DNA from: Muricoccus roseus
GTDB lineage: Bacteria > Pseudomonadota > Alphaproteobacteria > Acetobacterales > Acetobacteraceae
Assembly: GCF_900141905.1 (NCBI RefSeq)
Contig: NZ_FQZF01000006.1
Span: 62,001 to 126,000, forward strand
Reading direction: 5' to 3'
Length of the DNA: 64,000 bases
Positions 34,587 through 42,284 of this stretch are shown piece after piece (the stretch's first letter is position 1; every line of letters begins with the position of its first letter). The translations under genes and the position numbers were made by a program. A model generated the notes under the pieces. That model saw nothing but the letters and a program-made list of their open reading frames with translations. It searched no databases and was not told the DNA's origin.

Positions 34587-35711
34587 ATGGCCGGACCCCA
34601 CATCCAACGGATCGTCTTCTCCGGCGACGTGCTGCGGCCCGGCGATGCCGCTTTCCGTCCGGCGCAGACGGAGAACATCCTCTGGTTCCACCGCCTGGTG
34701 CGCGGCCAGGCTGCGGCCGCGACGCGCCTGCCCGTCGAGGCCGTGACCTGGGGCCGCGGGATCGATACCGAGCGCCTCTATGACCTCTGGGGCGCCGAGA
34801 AGAGCTGGCGCGGCTGGGCACGGCTCTTCGATGCCGGCTTCGCGCCGGAGGGGGTGGTCGCGGCCCTCGAACAGGCCTTCGGCGGCGCCGTCGTGATCGG
34901 CTTCGAGCTGGCGGAATCGATGAAGCGGATCCTGAGCCTGCTCGGGATCCCCTTCCTGGATTTCAGCGTCCATCCCGTGCGCTTCCTCGACGACGTGTTC
35001 TTCGCCGTGCAGACGAATGACGCGGCGGTCTTCGAGGTGATGCTGCCGGACCATGCGGAGGAGAGCGCCTTCCTCGGCCCGGCCGGGCTTCTCGCGGCCT
35101 CGGCCCTGAAGTTCCGGCCGAACCTGAGGATCCGTGGTGAATCGCTCCTCGTCGGCCAGACGCGCATCGACCGTTCCCTCGTGCGAGGCGGACGGGTGGT
35201 GGACCTCTCGGATTTCGGCCCGGAGCTGCGCGCGGCGGTCGGCGAGGGCGGGGTGGTGTTCAAGCCGCATCCCTATGCCAACAGCGACTTCGGCGCTCTC
35301 TCGGCCGGGCTTTCCCTGCGCCGGATGCAGGTGAGCAGGGAGAACATCTACGCGCTCATGGCCTCCGAGGAGATCCGGCGCGTGGTCGGCGTCAGCTCCT
35401 CCGTTCTACTGGAAGCGCGGTATTTCGGGCAGGAGGCGCATATGCTGCACGAATCCCCCTTCGACATTCCGGCTCGCCGGGGCGAAGCCGTGCCCGGGCA
35501 GCATCTCAGCGTGCTGGATGCCTGGGGCGACACAGATTTCTGGCGCCGCGTCCTCGCCCCGCTGGTGCCGGTGACACGCCCGGACGGCAATCGCTTTCGG
35601 CGCCCGCCCAACGCGCTCCGCACCTCGCTGCGGAACTTCTGGGGTTTCAACGAACTATCCACCGACTTCCAGGTGGCGCTGGCCCGCCCCGCCATCCAGG
35701 CGCGGGTCTAG
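34587..35711 (+). CDS. Capsule-biosynthesis (KpsC/KpsS)-like protein
   Basis: A 374-residue protein. The C-terminal half resembles Kdo-transferase-like capsule proteins: VVFKPHPYANSDFGALSAG with the conserved K-P-H-P, then VSSSVLLEARYFGQEAHML, a layout seen in KpsS/KpsC and related GT-B proteins. The N-terminal half is less recognisable (RIVFSGDVLRPGDAAFRPAQ). If correct, it may build the lipid-anchor linker of a capsule or transfer another sugar. No kpsMT or kpsDE exporter is in the window. Last gene of the galE set; followed by repeat copy 2. Confidence 0.6.
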   Translation: MAGPHIQRIVFSGDVLRPGDAAFRPAQTENILWFHRLVRGQAAAATRLPVEAVTWGRGIDTERLYDLWGAEKSWRGWARLFDAGFAPEGVVAALEQAFGGAVVIGFELAESMKRILSLLGIPFLDFSVHPVRFLDDVFFAVQTNDAAVFEVMLPDHAEESAFLGPAGLLAASALKFRPNLRIRGESLLVGQTRIDRSLVRGGRVVDLSDFGPELRAAVGEGGVVFKPHPYANSDFGALSAGLSLRRMQVSRENIYALMASEEIRRVVGVSSSVLLEARYFGQEAHMLHESPFDIPARRGEAVPGQHLSVLDAWGDTDFWRRVLAPLVPVTRPDGNRFRRPPNALRTSLRNFWGFNELSTDFQVALARPAIQARV

Positions 35712-35776
35712 CGTCACGCGAGCCCACCCGGGCTGCTGAGCTGCGCGTCGATCCCTGGTGCTGCCGGGTGTTGCTT

Positions 35777-36040
35777 CTGACCGATTGGTCTGTCTCGGGG
35801 AGAGGAAGAAGGAATTCTTCCTCTCCCCGGACCCGTCGAAGGCAGTGCCTTCGACCCATCATCATCTTCTTCGAGCTGAAATCACTGGGATCACGGTGCG
35901 CCTCGGGTCATGGACCCGAGGCGACTGCAACGGCAGGAAAAGTACCCATCACCAGAGACCCCGCCGATCCGGGGTATCCGCGGCAGTCAGACCGGGTTCC
36001 AAGGGCATCAGGCCCTTGGCGGGTGAGGGCGGAGCCCTCA
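35777..36040 (+). repeat. Structured repeat element, copy 2
   Basis: Second copy of the element at 25710. Hairpin A (35797-35810 with 35815-35828, GGAA loop) is identical over 32 bases. An extra 21-base hairpin GTCGAAGGC-AGT-GCCTTCGAC (35835-35855) is absent from copy 1. Hairpin B (35899-35923, loop ATG) has two base pairs changed on both arms. Hairpin C (35999-36019) keeps the same stem with a changed loop. Hairpin D (36024-36040) gains one pair. Unpaired blocks such as CGATCCGGGGTATCC are also conserved. The spacer 35712-36080 holds nothing else that I can see, and no T-tailed terminator follows. Confidence 0.8.
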
Positions 36041-36080
36041 ACGGGAAGCCCCAACAGGTCAGAACCTCGGCAGGCCCGCG

Positions 36081-36824
36081 TCACTCCGGATCGGCGGCGA
36101 TGCGCCGCGCGGAGGCACGCCAGATGCCGATGCCCAGCTGCCGCGTGTCACGCCCCGTCGAATCCGAGACGAGGGGGCTGAGCAGCACGAGGCCGAGATT
36201 GGTGCCGGGCGATTCCGAGCCGGCCCAGAGCGCCGAGAACACGCCGCGATGCGGCTCTCGCGGCGTGAAGCTCAGCTCCAGCGGCTCGCCATTGGCGAGG
36301 ACGACCAGGGCATCCTCGGTGAAGGGCGTGCGGAAGGGCCGCTCCAGGTCCAGTTCCAGCTCCACTGTACCCGGGCCGAGATCGGGGATGACGACCGAGG
36401 CGGCGGGCGCCGTGCCGCTCCACCGCCAGCTCTCGCCGCCCCGGCCCTCGGCCGTGTGCCAGCCATAGCCGACGAAATCCGGATCGGCCGCATGCACCTC
36501 GAAGCGGGCAGGCGGTGCCGGGGGCGGGGTGCGGCGGTCCTCCGGCATGTGGCGCAGAGGGTCGATCTGCAGCCAGTCGCCGCGCTCGCGCCGGGTTTCG
36601 ACCGCGGCCTGGCGGGCCGCTTCGGCCTCGGCGGCCACGCGGGCGATCTCGCCGATCACGCCCTCGATGGCCTCGCGCAGGGGCAGCGGCAGGCCGGAGA
36701 GGCTGGGGGCCAGGCGTTCGCGGATCGCTTCGGCGCGGATGCGCGCCGCTGCGGCATCCACCGCCCCGCCCGCATCGTGCATCGCGAGAAGGTCCAGGCC
36801 GTCGCTGGCGGTTTCGAGGGGCAT
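36081..36824 (-). CDS. Uncharacterised protein with C-terminal beta-sandwich-like domain
   Basis: A 247-residue protein of unknown function. A helical N-terminal part (about 1-90, LPLREAIEGVIGEIARVAAE) precedes a beta-rich half with GTVELELDLERPF, ALVVLANGEPLELSF and TRQLGIGIWRASARRIAADP. This half resembles, in style and length, the accessory segment at the C-terminus of the TPR-glycosyltransferase at 16065. No signal peptide. Start ATG 36824 is chosen because the upstream frame is a Pro-rich stretch that overlaps the preceding gene. Same strand as, and 34 bases after, the tandem glycosyltransferase, so probably co-transcribed. Confidence 0.6.
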   Translation of the reverse strand: MPLETASDGLDLLAMHDAGGAVDAAAARIRAEAIRERLAPSLSGLPLPLREAIEGVIGEIARVAAEAEAARQAAVETRRERGDWLQIDPLRHMPEDRRTPPPAPPARFEVHAADPDFVGYGWHTAEGRGGESWRWSGTAPAASVVIPDLGPGTVELELDLERPFRTPFTEDALVVLANGEPLELSFTPREPHRGVFSALWAGSESPGTNLGLVLLSPLVSDSTGRDTRQLGIGIWRASARRIAADPE

Positions 36825-36858
36825 GGCGGCTCCGGTGATCGGCACAGGTCGGGTTCGG

Positions 36859-39189
36859 TCAGGCAGCGCGGGCGAGGGGGCTGGCCCCGGGGGCCAGTGC
36901 CAGGGCGGAGTCCTGGAAGGCCAGGGCGAGGCTGGCAAGGGTGCGGCAGGCGGCGCGGGCGGCGGGCGTGCCGAAGCGGGCACGGCCGAAATGGAACGCC
37001 CCTTCGCCCAGCCGCTGCCGGCGCAGCGGGTCGCGGATCAGGTTCCGCAGATGCGCCACGTATTCGGCGCGGGAGCGGGCGACGAGATAGGCGGAGCCCT
37101 CGCCGCCGGTCAGCCCGAAGGCGCCTTCCTCCGACAGCACGGAGGGCAGCCCCTGGCAGAGATACTCCACGGTCTTGATCTTCAGCCCGCCGCCGTAGAA
37201 CACGGGATTGATGCCGATATCTGCCGCTTCGAGGAAGGCGACCGGGTTCTCCACCTCCCCATGCAGCACCAACCCGCGGGCGCGGAAGTCCGCCAGCGCG
37301 TCGCAGACCCGGCCCGCCACATGCAGCTCCGCCCCGAGCCCGGCGATGGCCGGCCAGGCCTGGTCGATGAACCAGCGGATTCCGTCGCGGTTCATCGGGC
37401 TGTCGCCACCGAGGAAGACGATGCGCCGGGCCTCCTGGCGCGCCGGCGCGCAGGGCATGTCGGGCAGGGTATGCGGCAGCAGGAGAGACCGACCCGGCAT
37501 GGCGCCGCGGAGCAGGGCGTGCTCCGCATCCTGGATCGCGAGCACCTGCTCGAACCCGTCCATGATGCCGAGTTCCTCCAGCGTCGAGATCCGCAGGAAA
37601 TGCTCGCGCCCGAAATGCTCGAAGTTCTGGGTGCGGAGCGACATCACGTCATGCGTATCCAGCACGCGGATGGGCGGGGCCGGCTGCGCGTGGCGCAGAT
37701 AGGACAGGCGGATGTATTCGAGGATGAGGATGGAATAGCCGCCGCTGCCGGCCAGCACGCCTTCCAGCACCTCGAAATGCGCGGCGTCGAAATACCTGCG
37801 CTCGAAGGGGGTGAGCTTCGCGTTGTCCGGCACGGGCTCCTCCAGCCGGCCGGCCGGATCGCCGGGAGAGGCGAGGAGGCGGCCGCGGCGGCCGAGCACG
37901 GCGAAGGCCGCATCCGCATCCTCCGGTTCCAGTGGGCCGAGGAAGAGCGTGTCGAGGTCCATCTCCCCCCGGGCGGCGCGCAGCATGGCCGCGATCCGGG
38001 CCTGGTTGCCCAGGCTTTCCCGCCAGAACGGAATATCGGTGACGAGAAGGGCCCTGGGCCGGTCGATCAAGGCCTGCAACGCGGCGCGGGAGCGGAAGGG
38101 CGCGAGTTGGCGCCGGACCTCGCGGGCATAGCGGGCCGCGAGCGCCGCGCTTTCCCGCGCCACCTCGCGGCGGAAGCGGGGTTCGCGGGCCCAGCGGCGG
38201 GCCAGGGCGGCAACGGCGGCGGCATCGGGCGCGGCATGGAAGGCGGCGCGGGCGCCAAGGCCCCGGAAGGCCTCGGCCGTGCCGATCACCGGCAGCCCAT
38301 AGGCCAGGGCCTCCACCGTCTTGATCTTCAGCCCCGTGCCGCCCTCATGCGGGTTCACCACGAGGTCGATGCCCCGGTAGAAATCGGCCGGGCTTCCCAC
38401 GCCACCCATGGGCAGGAGGCCGGGCCGGGCCGGGCCGGCGAAGCGGGAGGCGCCGCCCGCCACCCGCATCTCGGCGCCCAGCGCGGGCAGCGTCTCCGCA
38501 TCCAGCGCCTGGAGGAAGCGCGCCAGCGCATGGCCGTTCAGCGGGTTGCCGCTGCCGAGATAGCCGATGCGCAGCGCCGCATGCGGGGCCGGGGAGAGAG
38601 GCTGGACCTCCGGCATGAAGCCGAGGGTGACGACCGGGCTCTCCGTCACCTCCTCGAAGGCCTGCCGCTCGTCGTCCTGGATGGCCAGGACGAGGTCCGC
38701 CCGGTCCAGGCCGCGAGCCTCCTCGGCCGAGGAGGTGTGGAAGAAGCCGATGGGCAAGCCGAGCGCCTCCAGCCGGTGGTGCCGGTCGGCGAAGACGTCG
38801 TGGGTGTCCAGCAGCTTCAGCGTGCCGGGCGGGAAGAGCTCCAGCGCCCGGCTGAGGAACACGTATTCGACGAGGACCAGATCGTAGCTCCCGGCCTGGG
38901 CAAGGGCGGCGATGGCCTCCTCCAGGGCCGGCGGGAACCAGTCATCGAGCGCGAAGGTCTCTCCGAGGCTCGGGCTCTCGGCCGTCCGGTCATAGGGAAT
39001 CAGGTGGAGCCGGTCCCACGCGGCGCGCATCGCCTCGATCGCTTCGGGGACAACGGCCTCGCGCTGCACGAAGGCGAACTCGACCTGGTGGCCGAAGCCG
39101 CGCAGGGCCGACAGCAGGGCGTGAATACGTTGGCGGTTGCCGGCATCCTGGGGATGCGTGGGCGTCGGCGAGATGACGAGGCAGCGCAT
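36859..39189 (-). CDS. Tandem-duplicated glycosyltransferase (two GT4-like halves)
   Basis: A 776-residue protein made of two homologous GT-B halves about 383 residues apart. Half one has LDTHDV (127-132), LAIQDDERQAF (168-178) and GTGLKIKTVEALAYGLPVI (284-302). Half two repeats these as LDTHDV (510-515), LAIQDAEHALL (550-560) and GGGLKIKTVEYLCQGLPSV (666-684). The donor-site glutamate in KTVE is kept in both, so both may be active. It probably adds two residues to a glycan or works processively. Divergent from the gene at 39377 over 187 bases. Confidence 0.8.
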   Translation of the reverse strand: MRCLVISPTPTHPQDAGNRQRIHALLSALRGFGHQVEFAFVQREAVVPEAIEAMRAAWDRLHLIPYDRTAESPSLGETFALDDWFPPALEEAIAALAQAGSYDLVLVEYVFLSRALELFPPGTLKLLDTHDVFADRHHRLEALGLPIGFFHTSSAEEARGLDRADLVLAIQDDERQAFEEVTESPVVTLGFMPEVQPLSPAPHAALRIGYLGSGNPLNGHALARFLQALDAETLPALGAEMRVAGGASRFAGPARPGLLPMGGVGSPADFYRGIDLVVNPHEGGTGLKIKTVEALAYGLPVIGTAEAFRGLGARAAFHAAPDAAAVAALARRWAREPRFRREVARESAALAARYAREVRRQLAPFRSRAALQALIDRPRALLVTDIPFWRESLGNQARIAAMLRAARGEMDLDTLFLGPLEPEDADAAFAVLGRRGRLLASPGDPAGRLEEPVPDNAKLTPFERRYFDAAHFEVLEGVLAGSGGYSILILEYIRLSYLRHAQPAPPIRVLDTHDVMSLRTQNFEHFGREHFLRISTLEELGIMDGFEQVLAIQDAEHALLRGAMPGRSLLLPHTLPDMPCAPARQEARRIVFLGGDSPMNRDGIRWFIDQAWPAIAGLGAELHVAGRVCDALADFRARGLVLHGEVENPVAFLEAADIGINPVFYGGGLKIKTVEYLCQGLPSVLSEEGAFGLTGGEGSAYLVARSRAEYVAHLRNLIRDPLRRQRLGEGAFHFGRARFGTPAARAACRTLASLALAFQDSALALAPGASPLARAA

Positions 39190-39376
39190 GGGGGTGGTGT
39201 TCTGGTCCGGTGGGCGTCGGGTCGAAGGGTGGTCGGGGGCGCCCCGGTGCGGCGCCAGGATAGGGGAGGCGGGGGGATCGCGGTCAAGGCGGGCGCCTCG
39301 CCTGGCGGTTGCGGCCGCGCTTGCTTCAGGGCATGCGACCCTTTCTAATCGGGCCTCAACGGGATCTGGGCGACGG

Positions 39377-40867
39377 ATGTATTTCGAGTTCGGACAGGCG
39401 CTTCAGGCAGGCTTGGACTGTGCCGGCGACATCAGCCCCGACCAGGGCGCTGTGTTCGGCTGGGTGCGCCACCCTGTCGGGGAAGCTCTGGAACTGCGGG
39501 TGGAGGGCAGCCCCGGCGATCCGGTCGAGACGCTGCTGCTCGACATCCACCCCCGGCAGGACGTGGAGGCGCCGGAGGGCATGGCTGTCTCCGGCTTCAG
39601 CCTCGTGCACGATATTCCGCGCCATGCGCCGGGACGGCTTCTCATCATCGGCGTGGTGGGCACGGCGGCCGTTCAGGAAGTGGCGGTCGACCTCCTGGCC
39701 TATGACCTGCCGGTCGATGTCGAGGGCGTCACCCTCAACCGCGAATGGGGGGCGACCTACCAGCTTCTTCACGCTTCCGCGAGGGATCCGGGGCGCATCA
39801 AGACGCTCACGGCCGATGCCGGGCCGCCCGGCATTTTCGGCGGCTGGCTGGACCGGCTGCCGCGCTTCGCGGGCTCTGCCGACTGGTTCATGGATTTCCG
39901 CCGCGTCACGGCCGCCATGCTGCCGGATGGCGAGCTGGCCGTGTCCGGCGGCTTCAACCTGCCGCCCGCGCCGGGGCAGAAGGCCGCCGCGATGGCCTGT
40001 GCCCTGGTGCGCCGCCCCGGTGGCGGGACGGAGGTCCTGCCCTTCGCCGGGGAAGCCCGGGCGCCGCTCGAGGGCGGCTTTGCCCTGTCCGGCCGGGTGG
40101 ACGTGCCGGCCGGGACAGCGGTCGAAGCCCTGATTCAGATCCGCCGCGGCGAGCAGAGCTGGTGGTTCCGCGCCGAGGCGGCCCGGGCCACCCTGCCGGA
40201 ATTCCTGAACGCCCTGTCGCTCTCCGGCGTCGAACTGGCCGGGGCGGACCAGGGGGCGCTGCATGGCTGGGTGCGCCAGGCCCTCTCCGATCGCGGCGAC
40301 GCGCTCCGGGACCGGCTGGCGACGCTCGGCCTGGCCGGCGCGCCCGCCAGGTCGGGAAGCACCGCGCTGCTCTTCGATGTGAACGACGAGTATGCGGCGC
40401 GCGTGCTCTCGCTGCTCGCGCCGCAGTTCGAGGCGCGGTTCGGCCGCATGGTGCTCAGCGGCACCGCGGCTTCACGGGCCGCGGCGGGGCTGATGCGGCG
40501 CGGGCGGATGGAGATCACGGTGCAGGGCGATGCCGAGGAGGCCTTGCTGGCGGCGGCGGAGGGGCCCGGCCAAGTGGCGCCGATCGACACTGCCTCGCTG
40601 GTCGATGCCGCCATCGAGGGCAATCCGGCGCGGCTAACAGCCAATGCGCTTCCGGCGGACCGGCTGCCGATGATCGCCGCGCTGCACGGCATGGCCGGGG
40701 TGGGCGAGATGGAAAGCACCCTGCGCCGGGTGGTGGCGCTGATGGCAGGGGTCGATGCCTCGGCCCTGCCGCTGCCGGTGCAGCGGCCCGATGCGATCGG
40801 AGGGCTGGTGGCCGAGCATTTGCGGGGCTTGTGGGAAATGGTGCCGGTTTCGGGGGTGGCGCGATGA
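39377..40867 (+). CDS. Uncharacterised protein with internal DQGA-GWVR repeat
   Basis: A 496-residue protein I do not recognise. Two copies of a motif stand out: DQGAVFGWVR (22-31) and DQGALHGWVR (291-300), suggesting two related beta-rich domains. Both are followed by stretches that alternate like beta strands (EALELRVEGSPGDPVETLLL). The C-terminal ~150 residues are alpha/beta (STALLFDVNDEYAARVLSLL). No signal peptide. It overlaps the next glycosyltransferase start by 4 bases (ATGA), so it is probably an accessory factor of that enzyme. Start ATG 39377 is chosen at the beginning of the conserved-looking region. Confidence 0.62.
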   Translation: MYFEFGQALQAGLDCAGDISPDQGAVFGWVRHPVGEALELRVEGSPGDPVETLLLDIHPRQDVEAPEGMAVSGFSLVHDIPRHAPGRLLIIGVVGTAAVQEVAVDLLAYDLPVDVEGVTLNREWGATYQLLHASARDPGRIKTLTADAGPPGIFGGWLDRLPRFAGSADWFMDFRRVTAAMLPDGELAVSGGFNLPPAPGQKAAAMACALVRRPGGGTEVLPFAGEARAPLEGGFALSGRVDVPAGTAVEALIQIRRGEQSWWFRAEAARATLPEFLNALSLSGVELAGADQGALHGWVRQALSDRGDALRDRLATLGLAGAPARSGSTALLFDVNDEYAARVLSLLAPQFEARFGRMVLSGTAASRAAAGLMRRGRMEITVQGDAEEALLAAAEGPGQVAPIDTASLVDAAIEGNPARLTANALPADRLPMIAALHGMAGVGEMESTLRRVVALMAGVDASALPLPVQRPDAIGGLVAEHLRGLWEMVPVSGVAR

Positions 40868-42129
40868 GGAACCCATCGGTCTGCGTGATCGCGCATGCGC
40901 ATCCCGACTTCTCGAAGGGCGGCGGTGAGACGGCGGCCTATCGGCAGTTCCAGACCCTGGCCGGGGAGGGGTGGGAGGCGAGCTTCGTCGCCGCCATCGA
41001 GCTGCCGGGCGGGCAATCCCCCTCGGACCGCGGCGAGGCGGTCGCCCGCTACGGGGAGAACGAATACCTCTACGCCGTGAGCGGCATGGAGGACGACCGG
41101 CTGTGGTGGCGCAGCGCGGAGGAGCGCCGCGGCCTGGTGCGGCTGCTCGCCGGCCTGAACGCCGATGTCTACCACTTCCACCACTACTGGCGCGTCGGGC
41201 TGGACCTGGTGGCGGAGCTGGCCGAGGCGCGGCCGGATGCGCGCATGGTGGTGACGCTGCATGAGATGCTGGCGATCTGCAGCCATCACGGCCAGATGAT
41301 CCGCACCCGGTCCCGCGAACTTTGCCGCAAGGAGACGGCCCAGCGCTGCCTCACCTGCTTCCCGGACCAGACGCTGGAACGGCTGCGGCTGCGCAAGGCG
41401 CTGATGATCTCCGGCCTGCGGAGCTTCGACCACTTCGTCTATCCGAGCCACTTCATCGCCGAGCGCTACCGCGCCTGGGGCCTCTCCCCGGACAAGGCGA
41501 CGGTGCTGGAGAACTATCTCGGCGACGACCTGCTGGCGCTGCCGCGCCGCCGGCGGGAGAGCGCGCGGCTGGCGGGGCGCTTCGCCTTCTTCGGCCAGCC
41601 CACCGAGTTCAAGGGGCTGGACATCCTGATTCCCGCCTTCGCCTCGGCGCTGGCGGAGGATCCGGCCCTTGGCCTCATGGTCTATGGCGCGACCGAGGAG
41701 GAAACGCTGCGGTTCTTCCCGCATCTGGAGCGCTCCATCACCGCCGCGGGGGACCGGATCGTCTTCGCCGGACGCTATGACGCTGCCGATGTGGTGGCGC
41801 TCATGTCCTCGATCGGCTGGGTGATCATGCCGTCCATCTGGTGGGAGAATTCTCCCGTGGTGATCCAGGAGGCCCGGCGCGCCGGGACGCCTTTGATGGT
41901 GTCGGGGATCGGCGGCATGGCCGAGAAGGTGCTGGACGGGGTGGATGGCCTGCACTTCCGCGCCGGCTCGGTGCCGGACCTCACTCGTGCCATGCTGGAG
42001 GGCGCCGTGCCGGAAAACCACGAGCGACTCTCGTCCAGCCTGCGCGACGTGATCGGGCGGGAGGAGTTCATCGGGGCGCTGCGCGGGATCTATGCTGCGG
42101 AGGGCGAGCCCGTCATGCGGGCCGCCTGA
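40864..42129 (+). CDS. Family 4 glycosyltransferase
   Basis: A 421-residue GT-B enzyme. The acceptor domain opens CVIAHAHPDFSKGGGETAAY, with the glycine-rich acceptor loop. A cysteine-containing segment, CRKETAQRCLTCF, is typical of a GT4 subgroup. The donor domain has FAFFGQPTEFKGLDILIPAF, VFAGRYDAADVVALMSSIGW and PSIWWENSPVVIQEARRAGT, holding the E-x7-E-like pair. ATG 40864 overlaps the upstream stop; the long frame further upstream is a shadow. It is the last gene before the export/acetylation part of the island. Confidence 0.86.
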   Translation: MRNPSVCVIAHAHPDFSKGGGETAAYRQFQTLAGEGWEASFVAAIELPGGQSPSDRGEAVARYGENEYLYAVSGMEDDRLWWRSAEERRGLVRLLAGLNADVYHFHHYWRVGLDLVAELAEARPDARMVVTLHEMLAICSHHGQMIRTRSRELCRKETAQRCLTCFPDQTLERLRLRKALMISGLRSFDHFVYPSHFIAERYRAWGLSPDKATVLENYLGDDLLALPRRRRESARLAGRFAFFGQPTEFKGLDILIPAFASALAEDPALGLMVYGATEEETLRFFPHLERSITAAGDRIVFAGRYDAADVVALMSSIGWVIMPSIWWENSPVVIQEARRAGTPLMVSGIGGMAEKVLDGVDGLHFRAGSVPDLTRAMLEGAVPENHERLSSSLRDVIGREEFIGALRGIYAAEGEPVMRAA

Positions 42130-42197
42130 ACGGAACGCGGCGGGGCGGATCGTGACGCTCGCCGACTCTTCGTTATTCCCGCGCTCGTCTAAAAAGG

Positions 42198-42203
42198 TAT
42201 AAC
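42198..42203 (+). promoter_or_regulatory. Possible -10 element upstream of the TPR export gene
   Basis: TATAAC, five of six bases to the -10 consensus, in the AT-rich patch AAAAAGGTATAACGG about 82 bases before the GTG start at 42285. No convincing -35 box was found at 16-18 bases, so this is weak evidence of a promoter. Confidence 0.3.
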
Positions 42204-42270
42204 GGTCTCGCCTTCCGCTGCGGGAGGCCGTCATGGCCGGGCATGTCGCCCCGGCCAGAAGCCGAGTTGC

Positions 42271-42278
42271 AAGGAAGG
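42271..42278 (+). promoter_or_regulatory. Ribosome binding site that sets the TPR protein start
   Basis: AAGGAAGG ends 6 bases before the GTG at 42285. This strong Shine-Dalgarno match is placed for GTG 42285 and would lie inside the gene if the in-frame ATG at 42243 were used. It decides the start. Confidence 0.6.
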
Positions 42279-42284
42279 TCCGGC

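Noticed and set aside
25710-36040. Paired elements as MITEs or insertion-sequence ends
   Set aside because: No terminal inverted repeats, no target-site duplication and no transposase; the similarity lies in internal hairpins and conserved unpaired blocks.
25710-36040. CRISPR array or tRNA-like element in the repeat spacers
   Set aside because: No short regularly spaced repeats and no cloverleaf; the hairpins have 3-7 base loops and different stems.
36529-39348. 939-codon open frame antisense to the tandem glycosyltransferase
   Set aside because: Low-complexity Gly/Arg/Gln-rich product; the opposite strand has clear duplicated glycosyltransferase motifs.
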